Source: an uncultured Bacteroidales bacterium
GTDB taxonomy: Bacteria > Bacteroidota > Bacteroidia > Bacteroidales > Paludibacteraceae
Length of the DNA: 64,000 nucleotides
Direction: 5' to 3'
NCBI GenBank assembly: GCA_902769535.1
Contig: CACXPH010000002.1
Coordinates: 62,001 to 126,000 of the forward strand
A program made the translations under genes and the position numbers. The stretch's first letter is position 1. Each line of letters starts with the position of its first letter. Shown piece by piece: positions 52,531 to 60,442 of this stretch. Under the pieces are notes generated by a model, which was not told the DNA's origin, searched no databases, and saw only the letters and a list, made by a program, of their open reading frames with translations.

Positions 52531-53802
52531 GTGAGAGCTTATAGGTTAACGGTTATAGGAATCTGTATTCTGTACTCTGTACTCTGTACTCTTGTTCACG
52601 CCTCGGTCGTCGAGTGCGTAGGTACAGCTACGCAGGTGGTGCAAGGCACAGACACGATCTTTATCTTCAAGGACGAGATCCATCTGCGCTCCACGGTTGG
52701 CGATGTAGATTGGTACAAAGCAGACGGTACGCTATATGCATCTGGCGCGGACGAGATCTATCCCGATGATGGCTGTTATCGGGTAGGGAACACCCATTTC
52801 TGCGTGTACCTCTATAAGTCCATCGACGATCTGGCCTTTACGGTCGAGACTTTCTGTGACAAGACCTTCCTGCATGTAACGGGTCTTCCGAGCGCGAGCG
52901 CGTACACGCGCACGTGTTCCTTATCCTATGATACGCTCGGATGGAATACCGAAGCATGGGTCGATGTAGAGGCCGTACAGAACGAGGATCTTAAAAACCG
53001 CATTCAACTCCCGCCGCTCTATGGCCCGACGACCATTAGTCTCTGTTACGATGCAACGGTTCGGCAGGCTTTAGGGCTCGACTCGGCTTGTATTGAAGTA
53101 GAGTTACCGCTGGATAGCATCAAGGCGGTGAAGCACATGATGACCTCATTGGCTACTACCCGCGATGCGAAGAACGAGAAGAACCGTCCGACGAGTCAGG
53201 ATATTATCAAGGCCACTACGGCAACGGACTACAGTGGCCCGTTAGAGGTGGCGTTCTATAGCAATCCGACGCCCGGCGCTCGTTTCTATCGGTGGGATAT
53301 ATACCATTCGACAGATCACATTGTTACGCGTCTGGATCAGGACATCCGCTATATATTCTCAGAGCCTGGTAGTTATAGAGTAGTTTGCTCTGTTACGAAT
53401 GGTGAGTGCACTTCGGACTCCACGGAAATGCTGGTTGCTATTTCCGAGTCGTACTTGAAGGTACCGAATGTGTTCACGCCGAATGGCGACGGCCAAAACG
53501 ATGAGTTCCGCGTGGCCTACCGCTCATTACGAGAGTTCCATATTTGGGTCTATAACCGTTGGGGCAAACTCGTCTATGAGTCCACTGATCCTGCCAAAGG
53601 TTGGGATGGAAACATCAACGGTCGTCCTGCGGCTGAAGGAGCGTATTACTATGTAGTACGGGCTTTAGGAACAGACGCGGATAAGAACGCTGAGTATATG
53701 TCTAAGATTGCGTACACGAAGAAGAAACTCAAGGCAGACGAGGCCGTTATCGGTGTGTACCAACTCTCCGGAGATATCAACCTGTTGCGAGGAGGCAAGT
53801 AA
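52531..53802 (+). CDS. Secreted protein with gliding-type (T9SS type B) C-terminal domain
   Basis: The 423-aa protein starts at GTG (52531). Its whole signal peptide, MRAYRLTVIGICILYSVLCTLVHA, is encoded by two consecutive heptamer arrays. The middle has a PKD-like domain (FYSNPTPGARFYRWDIYHS...FSEPGSYRVVCSVTNGEC). The end is a classic CHU_C/type-B sorting domain: LKVPNVFTPNGDGQNDEFRVAYRSLREFHIWVYNRWGKLVYESTDPAKGWDGNINGRPAAEGAYYYVVRA. That domain directs cargo through the T9SS. An unusual ~40-residue extension follows the domain (KKKLKADEAVIGVYQLSGDINLLRGGK). Confidence 0.88.
   Translation: MRAYRLTVIGICILYSVLCTLVHASVVECVGTATQVVQGTDTIFIFKDEIHLRSTVGDVDWYKADGTLYASGADEIYPDDGCYRVGNTHFCVYLYKSIDDLAFTVETFCDKTFLHVTGLPSASAYTRTCSLSYDTLGWNTEAWVDVEAVQNEDLKNRIQLPPLYGPTTISLCYDATVRQALGLDSACIEVELPLDSIKAVKHMMTSLATTRDAKNEKNRPTSQDIIKATTATDYSGPLEVAFYSNPTPGARFYRWDIYHSTDHIVTRLDQDIRYIFSEPGSYRVVCSVTNGECTSDSTEMLVAISESYLKVPNVFTPNGDGQNDEFRVAYRSLREFHIWVYNRWGKLVYESTDPAKGWDGNINGRPAAEGAYYYVVRALGTDADKNAEYMSKIAYTKKKLKADEAVIGVYQLSGDINLLRGGK
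52539..52593. repeat. Two heptamer arrays (TTATAGG, then CTGTACT) encoding a whole signal peptide
   Basis: Three TTATAGG-like units then four CTGTACT units, all 7 bp, encode YRLTVIGICILYSVLCTLV. Confidence 0.88.
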
Positions 53803-53831
53803 ATCATCCATTATTAATCATCAATCATAAA
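53801..53831. repeat. Heptamer array (AATCATC) before the M3 peptidase gene
   Basis: Four 7-bp units fill the gap between the type-B cargo gene and the peptidase ATG. Confidence 0.8.
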
Positions 53832-55981
53832 TGAAAAAAATCTTTTTTTCCATGGCATTAGCCACTACCGTACTGGCAGCAACGGCTGCTACGAATCCGT
53901 TCTTTGACTACAAGAACTGGAAGACCCCCCACGGCACGTATCCGTTCAATGAGATCCATGCGGAGCATTATATGCCGGCTTTTGACGAGGCCTTCAAGCA
54001 AGGTCTGCAAGACATCGACAACATCGTCAATAACCCTGCAGCACCTACTTTCGCCAACACCATCGAGGCTTACGAGCAAGCCGGAGAGATGCTGTCGATG
54101 GTAGCCGGTTGTTTCTTTAACTTGGCTAGCGCCGAGACCAACGACACCATCCAACAACTGGAGATGGAGTTGAGTGCCAAGTGGTCTGAGTATTCGTCCA
54201 CGATCCTGTTGAACGAAGGCCTGTTCAAACGTATCAAGGCCGTCTATGACCAGCGTGCTAAACTCAAACTCAACAAGGCACAAACCAAACTATTGGAGGA
54301 CATCTACGAGGGTTTTGCTAATAACGGTGCGAACCTCAATGACGAGGACAAAGAGACCTATCGTCAGTTAACAGCCAAACTCAGCCAATTGACCACGCAG
54401 TACGGTCAGAACGTGCTCAAGGCGACCAATGCCTGGTCAATGCTCATCACCGACGAGGCACTCTTAGCCGGTCTTAATGACGACACAAAGGCTATCCTCC
54501 GTGCTAATGCTCAGAAGAAAGGGCAGGAGGGATGGTTGCTCAACCTCAAGCCGACGACTACGATCCCTGTCATGCAAGATCTCGATAACCGTGACATCCG
54601 TCGTGAGCTCTACATGGCTTCTGCTACCAAGTGTGTAGGCGGTGAGTTCGACAACACCGCTATCATCGTAGAGATCGCTAACACGCGTCTCGCGCTCGCT
54701 AACCTGTTTGGCAAGAAGACCTACGCAGAGAAATCGCTCTATAAGACCATGGCTGAGACGCCTCAGAACGTCTATAAACTGCTTGATCAACTCCGCGATG
54801 CCTACATGCCGGCTGCGCTGGAAGAGGTGAAGGAACTGGAGGAATACGCGCATGCGCACGGCCTGTATGCAGCCCATCTGCAACCTTGGGACTTTAGTTA
54901 CTATTCCAAGAAACTCAAACAAGAGAAATACGCCATCTCTGACGATGATCTCCGTCCGTACTTCGAACTGGAGAGCGTAAAGAAAGGTGTCTTCGGCTTG
55001 GCGGAGAAACTGTATGGTTTGAAGTTCAAAGAGAACAAGAAGATCCAAGTCTATAACCCGGAGGTAACAGCTTACGAGGTCTATGACGAAAAGGGTAAGT
55101 TCCTCGCTGTGTACTACGCTGACTTCCATCCGCGGGATGGTAAGCGTGGCGGCGCGTGGATGAATGACTTCCAACCGCAGTATATCAAGAACGGCAAAGA
55201 CCATCGTCCGCACATCGTGAATGTGATGAACTTCACCCGACCCACCGCAGAAAAGCCGGCCTTGTTCACCTATGACGAGGTACGCACGTTCCTGCATGAG
55301 TTCGGTCATGCACTCCACGGTATGCTTACTCGCTGCCAGTACGCTGCACAGAGCGGAACGAATGTACCGCGTGACTTCGTAGAACTGCCCTCGCAGTTCA
55401 ATGAGAACTTCATCGACGAGAAAGAGTTCCTCGATACCTTCGCAAAGCACTATAAGACCGGTGAGGCACTGCCGCAGGAACTCTTAGACAAGATGCACGC
55501 TTCGCAGACCTACCACGCAGCTTATGCTTGCGTTCGTCAGTTGAGCTTCGGTTACCTCGACATGAGCTGGCACACACTCGAACAACCGTTTGAGGTGAAC
55601 CAGACCATCGGTACCGTTGAGTCTGTCGTTCGCTTCAGCGACAAGGCTATGGAGCAGGTACAGGTAATGCCGACCGTTCCGGGTACCCAGATGTGCTGCG
55701 CATTCACGCACATCTTCTCCGGAGGCTACGCAGCCGGTTACTACAGCTATAAGTGGTCTGAACTGCTGGACGCAGACGCGTTCTCGGTCTTCAAAGCTGC
55801 TCAGCAGAAGAAGAACGGAACCATCTTCGACAAGAAAGCTGCGAAACGTTTCCGCGAGAACATCCTCGAGAAGGGTGGTACGGAGAAAGCGATGGATCTG
55901 TACAAACGTTTCCGTGGCGGCGAACCGACCATCAATGCCCTGCTCGAACGAGACGGCATCAAAGTCAAACAAATCAAATAA
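53831..55981 (+). CDS. Exported M3-family metallopeptidase (Dcp-like dipeptidyl carboxypeptidase)
   Basis: The 716-aa protein has a signal peptide (MKKIFFSMALATTVLAATAA) and begins NPFFDYKNWKTPHGTYPFNEIHAEHYMPAFDEAF, typical of peptidyl-dipeptidase Dcp. The zinc site HEFGHALHGML is preceded by VRTFLHEFG, and the family end includes HIFSGGYAAGYYSYKWSELLDADAFSVF. It removes dipeptides from peptide C-termini, probably in the periplasm. It is the last gene of the plus-strand run. The bidirectional terminator at 56018-56050 follows. Confidence 0.94.
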   Translation: MKKIFFSMALATTVLAATAATNPFFDYKNWKTPHGTYPFNEIHAEHYMPAFDEAFKQGLQDIDNIVNNPAAPTFANTIEAYEQAGEMLSMVAGCFFNLASAETNDTIQQLEMELSAKWSEYSSTILLNEGLFKRIKAVYDQRAKLKLNKAQTKLLEDIYEGFANNGANLNDEDKETYRQLTAKLSQLTTQYGQNVLKATNAWSMLITDEALLAGLNDDTKAILRANAQKKGQEGWLLNLKPTTTIPVMQDLDNRDIRRELYMASATKCVGGEFDNTAIIVEIANTRLALANLFGKKTYAEKSLYKTMAETPQNVYKLLDQLRDAYMPAALEEVKELEEYAHAHGLYAAHLQPWDFSYYSKKLKQEKYAISDDDLRPYFELESVKKGVFGLAEKLYGLKFKENKKIQVYNPEVTAYEVYDEKGKFLAVYYADFHPRDGKRGGAWMNDFQPQYIKNGKDHRPHIVNVMNFTRPTAEKPALFTYDEVRTFLHEFGHALHGMLTRCQYAAQSGTNVPRDFVELPSQFNENFIDEKEFLDTFAKHYKTGEALPQELLDKMHASQTYHAAYACVRQLSFGYLDMSWHTLEQPFEVNQTIGTVESVVRFSDKAMEQVQVMPTVPGTQMCCAFTHIFSGGYAAGYYSYKWSELLDADAFSVFKAAQQKKNGTIFDKKAAKRFRENILEKGGTEKAMDLYKRFRGGEPTINALLERDGIKVKQIK

Positions 55982-55986
55982 CGAAC

Positions 55987-56012
55987 CGTCGTAATAACGT
56001 AATTACGTAATA
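55987..56012. repeat. Octamer array (ACGTAATA) after the M3 peptidase gene
   Basis: Three 8-bp units, next to the terminator. Confidence 0.65.
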
Positions 56013-56207
56013 AAATCAAATCCCGTCACTCGTAAGAGTAGGCGGGATTTAATATAGTTAAGATGTTCAGTTTAATACCGTACTTTCTTTTAAGAAAGCG
56101 AAAACAGTCGTCATCGCGACGCCTGTTTTTCTAAGGTATTAGTCTGTTTATTTAAGGTACAAAAAAGATTGGTCTTGTTATTAAAGGATCTGAACTCTTT
56201 CAAATCC
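56010..56207 (-). ncRNA. Candidate structured non-coding RNA, class unknown
   Basis: A consensus promoter (56212-56243) points into ~200 bp with no ORF and a terminator at its end. In transcript order: a 9-bp hairpin GGATTTGAA-AGAG-TTCAGATCC; a single-stranded A/U-rich stretch; a three-way junction closed by TAATACC/GGTATTA with inner arms AAAACAG/CTGTTTT (plus GTCG/CGAC) and CTTTCTT/AAGAAAG; then the terminator. I cannot name the class; 6S RNA or a trans-acting sRNA are possibilities. Confidence 0.65.
56018..56050. terminator. Bidirectional intrinsic terminator
   Basis: Stem AAATCCCG/CGGGATTT with inner ACTC/GAGT. Read on the minus strand it is followed by GATTTTATT and would end the 56.2-kb ncRNA; on the plus strand it ends the M3 peptidase transcript. 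Confidence 0.8.
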
Positions 56208-56211
56208 GGTG

Positions 56212-56243
56212 CAAAGGTACAACTTTTTTTTGGATTGTGCAAA
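56212..56243 (-). promoter_or_regulatory. Promoter of the candidate ncRNA
   Basis: On the minus strand: TTTG (56240-56243), 20 bp, TACCTTTG (56212-56219). It lies 51 bp beyond the stop codon of the phosphodiesterase gene and has no downstream ORF. Confidence 0.85.
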
Positions 56244-56294
56244 TATTTTTTTATGTTTTGCAGCATATTTTGCTAAATACACTTTGCAAAACCC

Positions 56295-56816
56295 CTATTT
56301 TCGTTCCAATTCGATCACTTCCAGGTCTTTTATCTGACTTCCGTCGATAGTAAAACGCAGTAATGTCTGGCATACTTGCCATCCTTGTTTGCCTGCAGCA
56401 CCCGGGTTCATCGTCAGAAATTGGAACAGACTGTCGTACTGTACCTTCAGTATATGACTGTGTCCGCAAACGAACAGATCAATGCGTTGGTTCGGATCGT
56501 CGTAGTTCTCTCGCGCTTTGCGGAACATAGGAATGAGCCACGGGTTATAATGCCCCGGATAACCGCCTATGTGCGTCATGAGCACATTCACGTCCTCCAC
56601 CCGAAAGCGATAGAACTCACTGAGCGAATATCGTACATCGCCGCTATCCATGTTGCCATAGACCGCACGGGTCGGCTTGAACTCCCGCAAACGTTGCAGC
56701 ACTTCCGCGGACCCAATATCCCCGGCATGCCAGATCTCATCTACATCCTTGAAATGCTCAAAGATGCGTTTGTCCAACAGTCCGTGCGTGTCGCTTAGAA
56801 TGCCTATACGGGTCAT
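56295..56816 (-). CDS. YfcE/MJ0936-type metallophosphoesterase
   Basis: The 173-aa protein has all motifs of the calcineurin-like family: GILSDTHG (metal Asp, His), EIWHAGDIG, AVYGNMDSGDVR, LMTHIGGYPGHYN and VCGHSHI. These small enzymes are phosphodiesterases of uncertain natural substrate. It overlaps gldF by 4 bp (ATGA) and is the last gene of the pheT run. Confidence 0.92.
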   Translation of the reverse strand: MTRIGILSDTHGLLDKRIFEHFKDVDEIWHAGDIGSAEVLQRLREFKPTRAVYGNMDSGDVRYSLSEFYRFRVEDVNVLMTHIGGYPGHYNPWLIPMFRKARENYDDPNQRIDLFVCGHSHILKVQYDSLFQFLTMNPGAAGKQGWQVCQTLLRFTIDGSQIKDLEVIELERK

Positions 56817-57478
56817 TTGCGCGTCAGTTTATCAATCACGAAGATAGACGCTATAACAGCCACTATGGCTATCGTAGCGAAGAAAAAGACGTCACGCAGA
56901 TCAATCACACCGCGTGAGAGGGAAGAGTAGTGGTCTTGCAGTAGTACCCAGTACAGCACGAAACAACTTAAGGCGCCTGCAATGAAACAGACGATCTGAC
57001 TCTTGCTCAACGTCGCGCAGAGCACACCGATCGCCATGAACGTACCCGATAGCAGGATCAGTCCGACGAACGAACCTAGGAACGCACCGCTATCCAGATT
57101 GCCCATCGGTTCAGCCATGTATGCCACTACGAAATAGTGCACAAAACACGGCAGTAGTCCTATAAGGACTAAGGTCCAAGCCGCGAAGTATTTGCCTAAC
57201 ATAATACGGCTCAGCGAGACGGGTTTGGTGCGAATTAGATCCCAAATGCCACTCTGGCGCTCTTCGGATAGCAGACGCATCGTCAGGGCTGGGCAGAGCA
57301 GCATGAACAACCATGGACTCAACTGAAACAGTCCGTCCACTTGGGCGTACCCCGAGTCAATGATGTTCCATTGACCGGGGAGCACCCAAAGGAAGAGACT
57401 GATCGCCAATTGGTACAAACCAATCACGATGTACGCAATAGGCGTCGAGAAATAATATCTAAGTTCCTTCTTATACAT
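56813..57478 (-). CDS. gldF: Gliding-associated ABC transporter permease GldF
   Basis: The 221-aa protein has six membrane segments and starts MYKKELRYYFSTPIAYIVIGLYQLAISLFLWVLPGQWNIIDSGYAQVDGLFQLSPWLFMLLCPALTMRLLSEERQSGIWDLIRTKPVS, which matches GldF closely, including the NIxDxGYAxxDGLF and EExxxGxxxLxxTxPxS segments. GldF works with the ATPase GldA and the ABC-associated GldG. Neither gldG nor gldA is adjacent: a nucleoside transporter gene lies on one side and a phosphodiesterase gene on the other. Function in a probably non-gliding bacterium is unknown. Confidence 0.88.
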   Translation of the reverse strand: MYKKELRYYFSTPIAYIVIGLYQLAISLFLWVLPGQWNIIDSGYAQVDGLFQLSPWLFMLLCPALTMRLLSEERQSGIWDLIRTKPVSLSRIMLGKYFAAWTLVLIGLLPCFVHYFVVAYMAEPMGNLDSGAFLGSFVGLILLSGTFMAIGVLCATLSKSQIVCFIAGALSCFVLYWVLLQDHYSSLSRGVIDLRDVFFFATIAIVAVIASIFVIDKLTRK

Positions 57479-57481
57479 TAC

Positions 57482-57533
57482 CTATAACCCGTAACCCGTA
57501 ACCCGTAACCTTTCACCTTTACCCTTTCTTCAC
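57482..57533. repeat. Heptamer arrays (ACCCGTA, then CCTTTAC) between the MFS gene and gldF
   Basis: Three to four ACCCGTA units followed by three CCTTTnn units; the second part provides the last codons of the MFS gene. Confidence 0.88.
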
Positions 57534-58802
57534 CGGTGTTTTCGGGAAGAAGATCCAGAAGGCGATAGCTACCACGAGTGCGTATGCCGCAAACGTGTAC
57601 CAACTCATCTTCCAACCGTCCCACACCTGTGCGAACTCAGCGGCCTCGCCAAGCGAATAGACGTTCTTGTTCACTACCGCCTGCGCTGCCAGTGTACCGA
57701 TGGTAGCACCGACACCGTTGGTCATCACCATGAACAGACCCTGTGCACTCGAGCGCATCGACGGATCGGTCTCCTGATCCACGTACAGCGCACCGGAGAT
57801 GTTAAAGAAGTCAAACGCAAAGCCGTAAACAACGCAACTCAGTACGAACAGCAGTACACCCGGCATAGCAGGGTTACCGGCGCCGAAGAAGGCGAAACGG
57901 AGCACCCATGCAATCATGGCCAGGAACATAACGTTCTTGATACCGAAACGCTTGAGGAAGAAAGGAATGAGCAGGATACAAACAGCCTCGCAGATTTGAC
58001 TGATCGAAACGAGCATCGTACTGTGCTGTACCGCAAAACTCTCCACGAACTCAGGCGCAGCGGCAAAACTGCCCAGGAACGGAGTCGCAAAACCATTCGT
58101 GATCTGCAGGCTCACACCCAGGAACATACAGAAGATGAAGAACAACGCCATTTTCTTCTGCTTGAACAGCGCAAACGCCTTCAATCCCAGCGCCTCTACG
58201 AGGTCCACCTTACCTTCGGTCTTCTTGATGTCACAGTTCGGCAAACTCAGCGAATAAGCGGCGAGCAGAAGGCTCAGACCACCGCTGACAACGAACTGGT
58301 GTGCTGTCGATTGGAAACCAAGCAGGTCAATCGTCCACTCCATCACAATGAAACCAACCGTACCGAACACACGGATCGGCGGAAAGTCCTTGACGGTGTC
58401 CATGCCGGCTTTTACCAGCGCATTGAACGCTACCGAGTTGGTCAACGCAATCGTCGGCATATAGAACGCTACCGACAGGGCATAGAGCGCAAAGAGCGGA
58501 CCGAATGCCACCGCATCACCGGCACTCAGACCATAGATACCTGCCGCTCCCATGAACAGACCGGCCAACAGATGGCACAGACTCAGACATTTCTGCGCAG
58601 GAATCCAACGGTCGGCTACGATACCCATCAACGCGGGCATGAAGATCGACACGATACCCTGAATAGAGTAGAAAATACCGATGTGCGTACCCATGCCGTG
58701 CTCGGCCAGGTAACGACCCATACAGATCAGATACGACCCCCAAACGGCGAACTCTAAGAAGTTCATCACGATGAGGCGGAATTGAAGGGATTTGTTTTTC
58801 AT
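57519..58802 (-). CDS. Nucleoside:H+ symporter family MFS transporter (NupG-like)
   Basis: The 427-aa protein has twelve membrane helices. FLEFAVWGSYLICMGRYLAEHGMGTHIGIFYSIQGIVSIFMPALMGIVADRWIPAQKCLSLCHLLAGL and FPPIRVFGTVGFIVMEWTIDLLG are characteristic of the NHS family (NupG, XapB), which imports nucleosides with protons. Length and topology are normal. It is flanked by heptamer arrays on both sides. Substrate specificity cannot be read from the sequence. Confidence 0.9.
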   Translation of the reverse strand: MKNKSLQFRLIVMNFLEFAVWGSYLICMGRYLAEHGMGTHIGIFYSIQGIVSIFMPALMGIVADRWIPAQKCLSLCHLLAGLFMGAAGIYGLSAGDAVAFGPLFALYALSVAFYMPTIALTNSVAFNALVKAGMDTVKDFPPIRVFGTVGFIVMEWTIDLLGFQSTAHQFVVSGGLSLLLAAYSLSLPNCDIKKTEGKVDLVEALGLKAFALFKQKKMALFFIFCMFLGVSLQITNGFATPFLGSFAAAPEFVESFAVQHSTMLVSISQICEAVCILLIPFFLKRFGIKNVMFLAMIAWVLRFAFFGAGNPAMPGVLLFVLSCVVYGFAFDFFNISGALYVDQETDPSMRSSAQGLFMVMTNGVGATIGTLAAQAVVNKNVYSLGEAAEFAQVWDGWKMSWYTFAAYALVVAIAFWIFFPKTPVKKG

Positions 58803-58872
58803 AAAATATCAAATTTCAAATATCAAATTTCAAATATCCAATATCAAATATCCAATATCAAATATCCAATTA
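58803..58872. repeat. Long heptamer array (CAAATAT/CAAATTT/CCAATAT) between prfC and the MFS gene
   Basis: About nine 7-bp units, the longest array in the window, occupy the whole gap and touch the prfC stop codon. Confidence 0.93.
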
Positions 58873-60405
58873 AAATTCACTTGTAAAGTGAAATTTTATA
58901 TGCTTGTAATCTTGCTGCGCCATGTTAAGCACGTACGCACTGTCGGCCATGAACACGTCGCGGCCTTCTTTGTCGTAGGCCATGTACTGCGCCTTTCGCT
59001 TCTTGAACATGTCTAACTCCGCTTCGTCGTCACTCTCTATCCAGCAGGCTTTGTACATCTGCAGCGGTTGCCATTTGCATTTGGCCTGGTACTCGTGCTC
59101 GAGGCGGTATTGGATAACCTCAAACTGCAACTGTCCCACGGTACCGATGATCTTACGTCCGTTCAACTGACTGATAAACAACTGAGCCACACCTTCGTCC
59201 ATCAACTGGTTAACGCCTTTCTCCAGCTGTTTCTGCTTCATCGGATCGGCATTGTCAATGTACTTGAACATCTCCGGCGAGAAAGAGGGCAGACCTTTGA
59301 AATGCAGGTGCTCACCGCTCGTCAAGGTATCGCCGATCTTGAAGTTTCCGGTATCCGGCAGACCTACTACATCGCCTGCAAAGGCCTCATCGACCGTCTC
59401 TTTCTTCTGCGCCATGAAGCAGGTAGGCGCCGCAAATCGCATCTGTTGGTCTTTGCGTACGTGATAATAATAGGTGTTTCGCAGGAACTGACCGGAACAG
59501 ATCTTAAAGAACGCAATACAACTGCGATGGTTCGGATCCATGTTCGCGTGGATCTTAAAGCAGAACGCCGTGAACTTATCTTCCATGGGTTCCACCGTGC
59601 GCTCTTCCGCCGTCACAGGGAGTGGAGAAGGTGCGTTGACAATGAGGAAGTCCAACAACTCCTGCACACCGATCGTCTTATAGGCTGAACCGAAGAACAC
59701 CGGCGCTAACTCTCCGCGCAGGTAGGCTTCCTTATCAAATTCCGGATACACACCGTCCACCATCTCCAGGTCTTCGGCTAACTTGCCGCTAACGTCCTTT
59801 GGACGTTGGTTGAGTGCGAAGACGGACTCAAATTTCAAACCCTGCCCGTTCGCCCAAGTAACAGGCGTTACGTGTATCTGCAACTCACGCTCTACCTCGT
59901 CCATCAAGTCGAACGGGTCTTTACCCTCGCGGTCCATCTTGTTCATGAATACCATGACGGGCGTCTTACGCATGCGGCAGACCTCCATCAAACGACGCGT
60001 CTGCGTCTCGACACCCTTAGCCGAGTCAATCACTACAATCGCCGAATCGACAGCGGTCAGCGTTCTAAACGTATCTTCCGCGAAATCCTGGTGACCCGGT
60101 GTATCCAAAATATTGATGTGATAAATGGTTCCGTCCTGCTGCGCATGGCTGTCTCCGGAGACTCTCCGGTAGTCAAAGCCCATGACGGAAGTGGCCACGG
60201 ATATACCACGTTGCTTCTCGATCTCCATCCAGTCGGAAGTGGCCGTCTTGCGTATCTTGTTGGATTTGACAGCACCGGCTACGTGAATCGCTCCGCCGTA
60301 GAGAAGTAGTTTCTCGGTCAGCGTGGTCTTACCGGCATCCGGGTGCGAGATGATCGCAAACGTCCTGCGACGTAATATCTCTTGTTGTTCTGAATTGGTC
60401 AGCAA
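58870..60405 (-). CDS. prfC: Peptide chain release factor 3, with an insertion in the G domain
   Basis: The 511-aa translational GTPase starts at TTG (60405), the only in-frame start, next to a heptamer array. G1 [16 protein letters not shown], switch [15 protein letters not shown]3 DTPGHQDF, G4 MNKMDREG are all present, and the RF3-type C-terminal domains follow ([35 protein letters not shown]). It recycles RF1/RF2 after termination. Between the VMGFDY strand and NILDTPGH there are about 14 extra residues ([14 protein letters not shown]) not found in RF3 of E. coli; they are encoded by the GGAGAC-type palindrome (60153-60172). Confidence 0.93.
   Translation of the reverse strand: MLTNSEQQEILRRRTFAIISHPDAGKTTLTEKLLLYGGAIHVAGAVKSNKIRKTATSDWMEIEKQRGISVATSVMGFDYRRVSGDSHAQQDGTIYHINILDTPGHQDFAEDTFRTLTAVDSAIVVIDSAKGVETQTRRLMEVCRMRKTPVMVFMNKMDREGKDPFDLMDEVERELQIHVTPVTWANGQGLKFESVFALNQRPKDVSGKLAEDLEMVDGVYPEFDKEAYLRGELAPVFFGSAYKTIGVQELLDFLIVNAPSPLPVTAEERTVEPMEDKFTAFCFKIHANMDPNHRSCIAFFKICSGQFLRNTYYYHVRKDQQMRFAAPTCFMAQKKETVDEAFAGDVVGLPDTGNFKIGDTLTSGEHLHFKGLPSFSPEMFKYIDNADPMKQKQLEKGVNQLMDEGVAQLFISQLNGRKIIGTVGQLQFEVIQYRLEHEYQAKCKWQPLQMYKACWIESDDEAELDMFKKRKAQYMAYDKEGRDVFMADSAYVLNMAQQDYKHIKFHFTSEF
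60153..60172. repeat. GGAGAC-type palindromic element inside prfC
   Basis: CTCCGGAGACTCTCCGGTAG, close to the junction element at 29941-29960. Confidence 0.6.
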
Positions 60406-60406
60406 A

Positions 60407-60440
60407 ATTCTTAATTCTTAATTTTTAATTTTTAATTAAA
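60407..60440. repeat. Heptamer array (TTAATTC/TTAATTT) between pheT and prfC
   Basis: Four to five 7-bp units end two bases upstream of the prfC TTG start. Confidence 0.85.
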
Positions 60441-60442
60441 GT

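Noticed and set aside
58803..58872. CRISPR-like array
   Set aside because: Units are 7 bp with no spacers and no cas genes; it is a simple tandem repeat.
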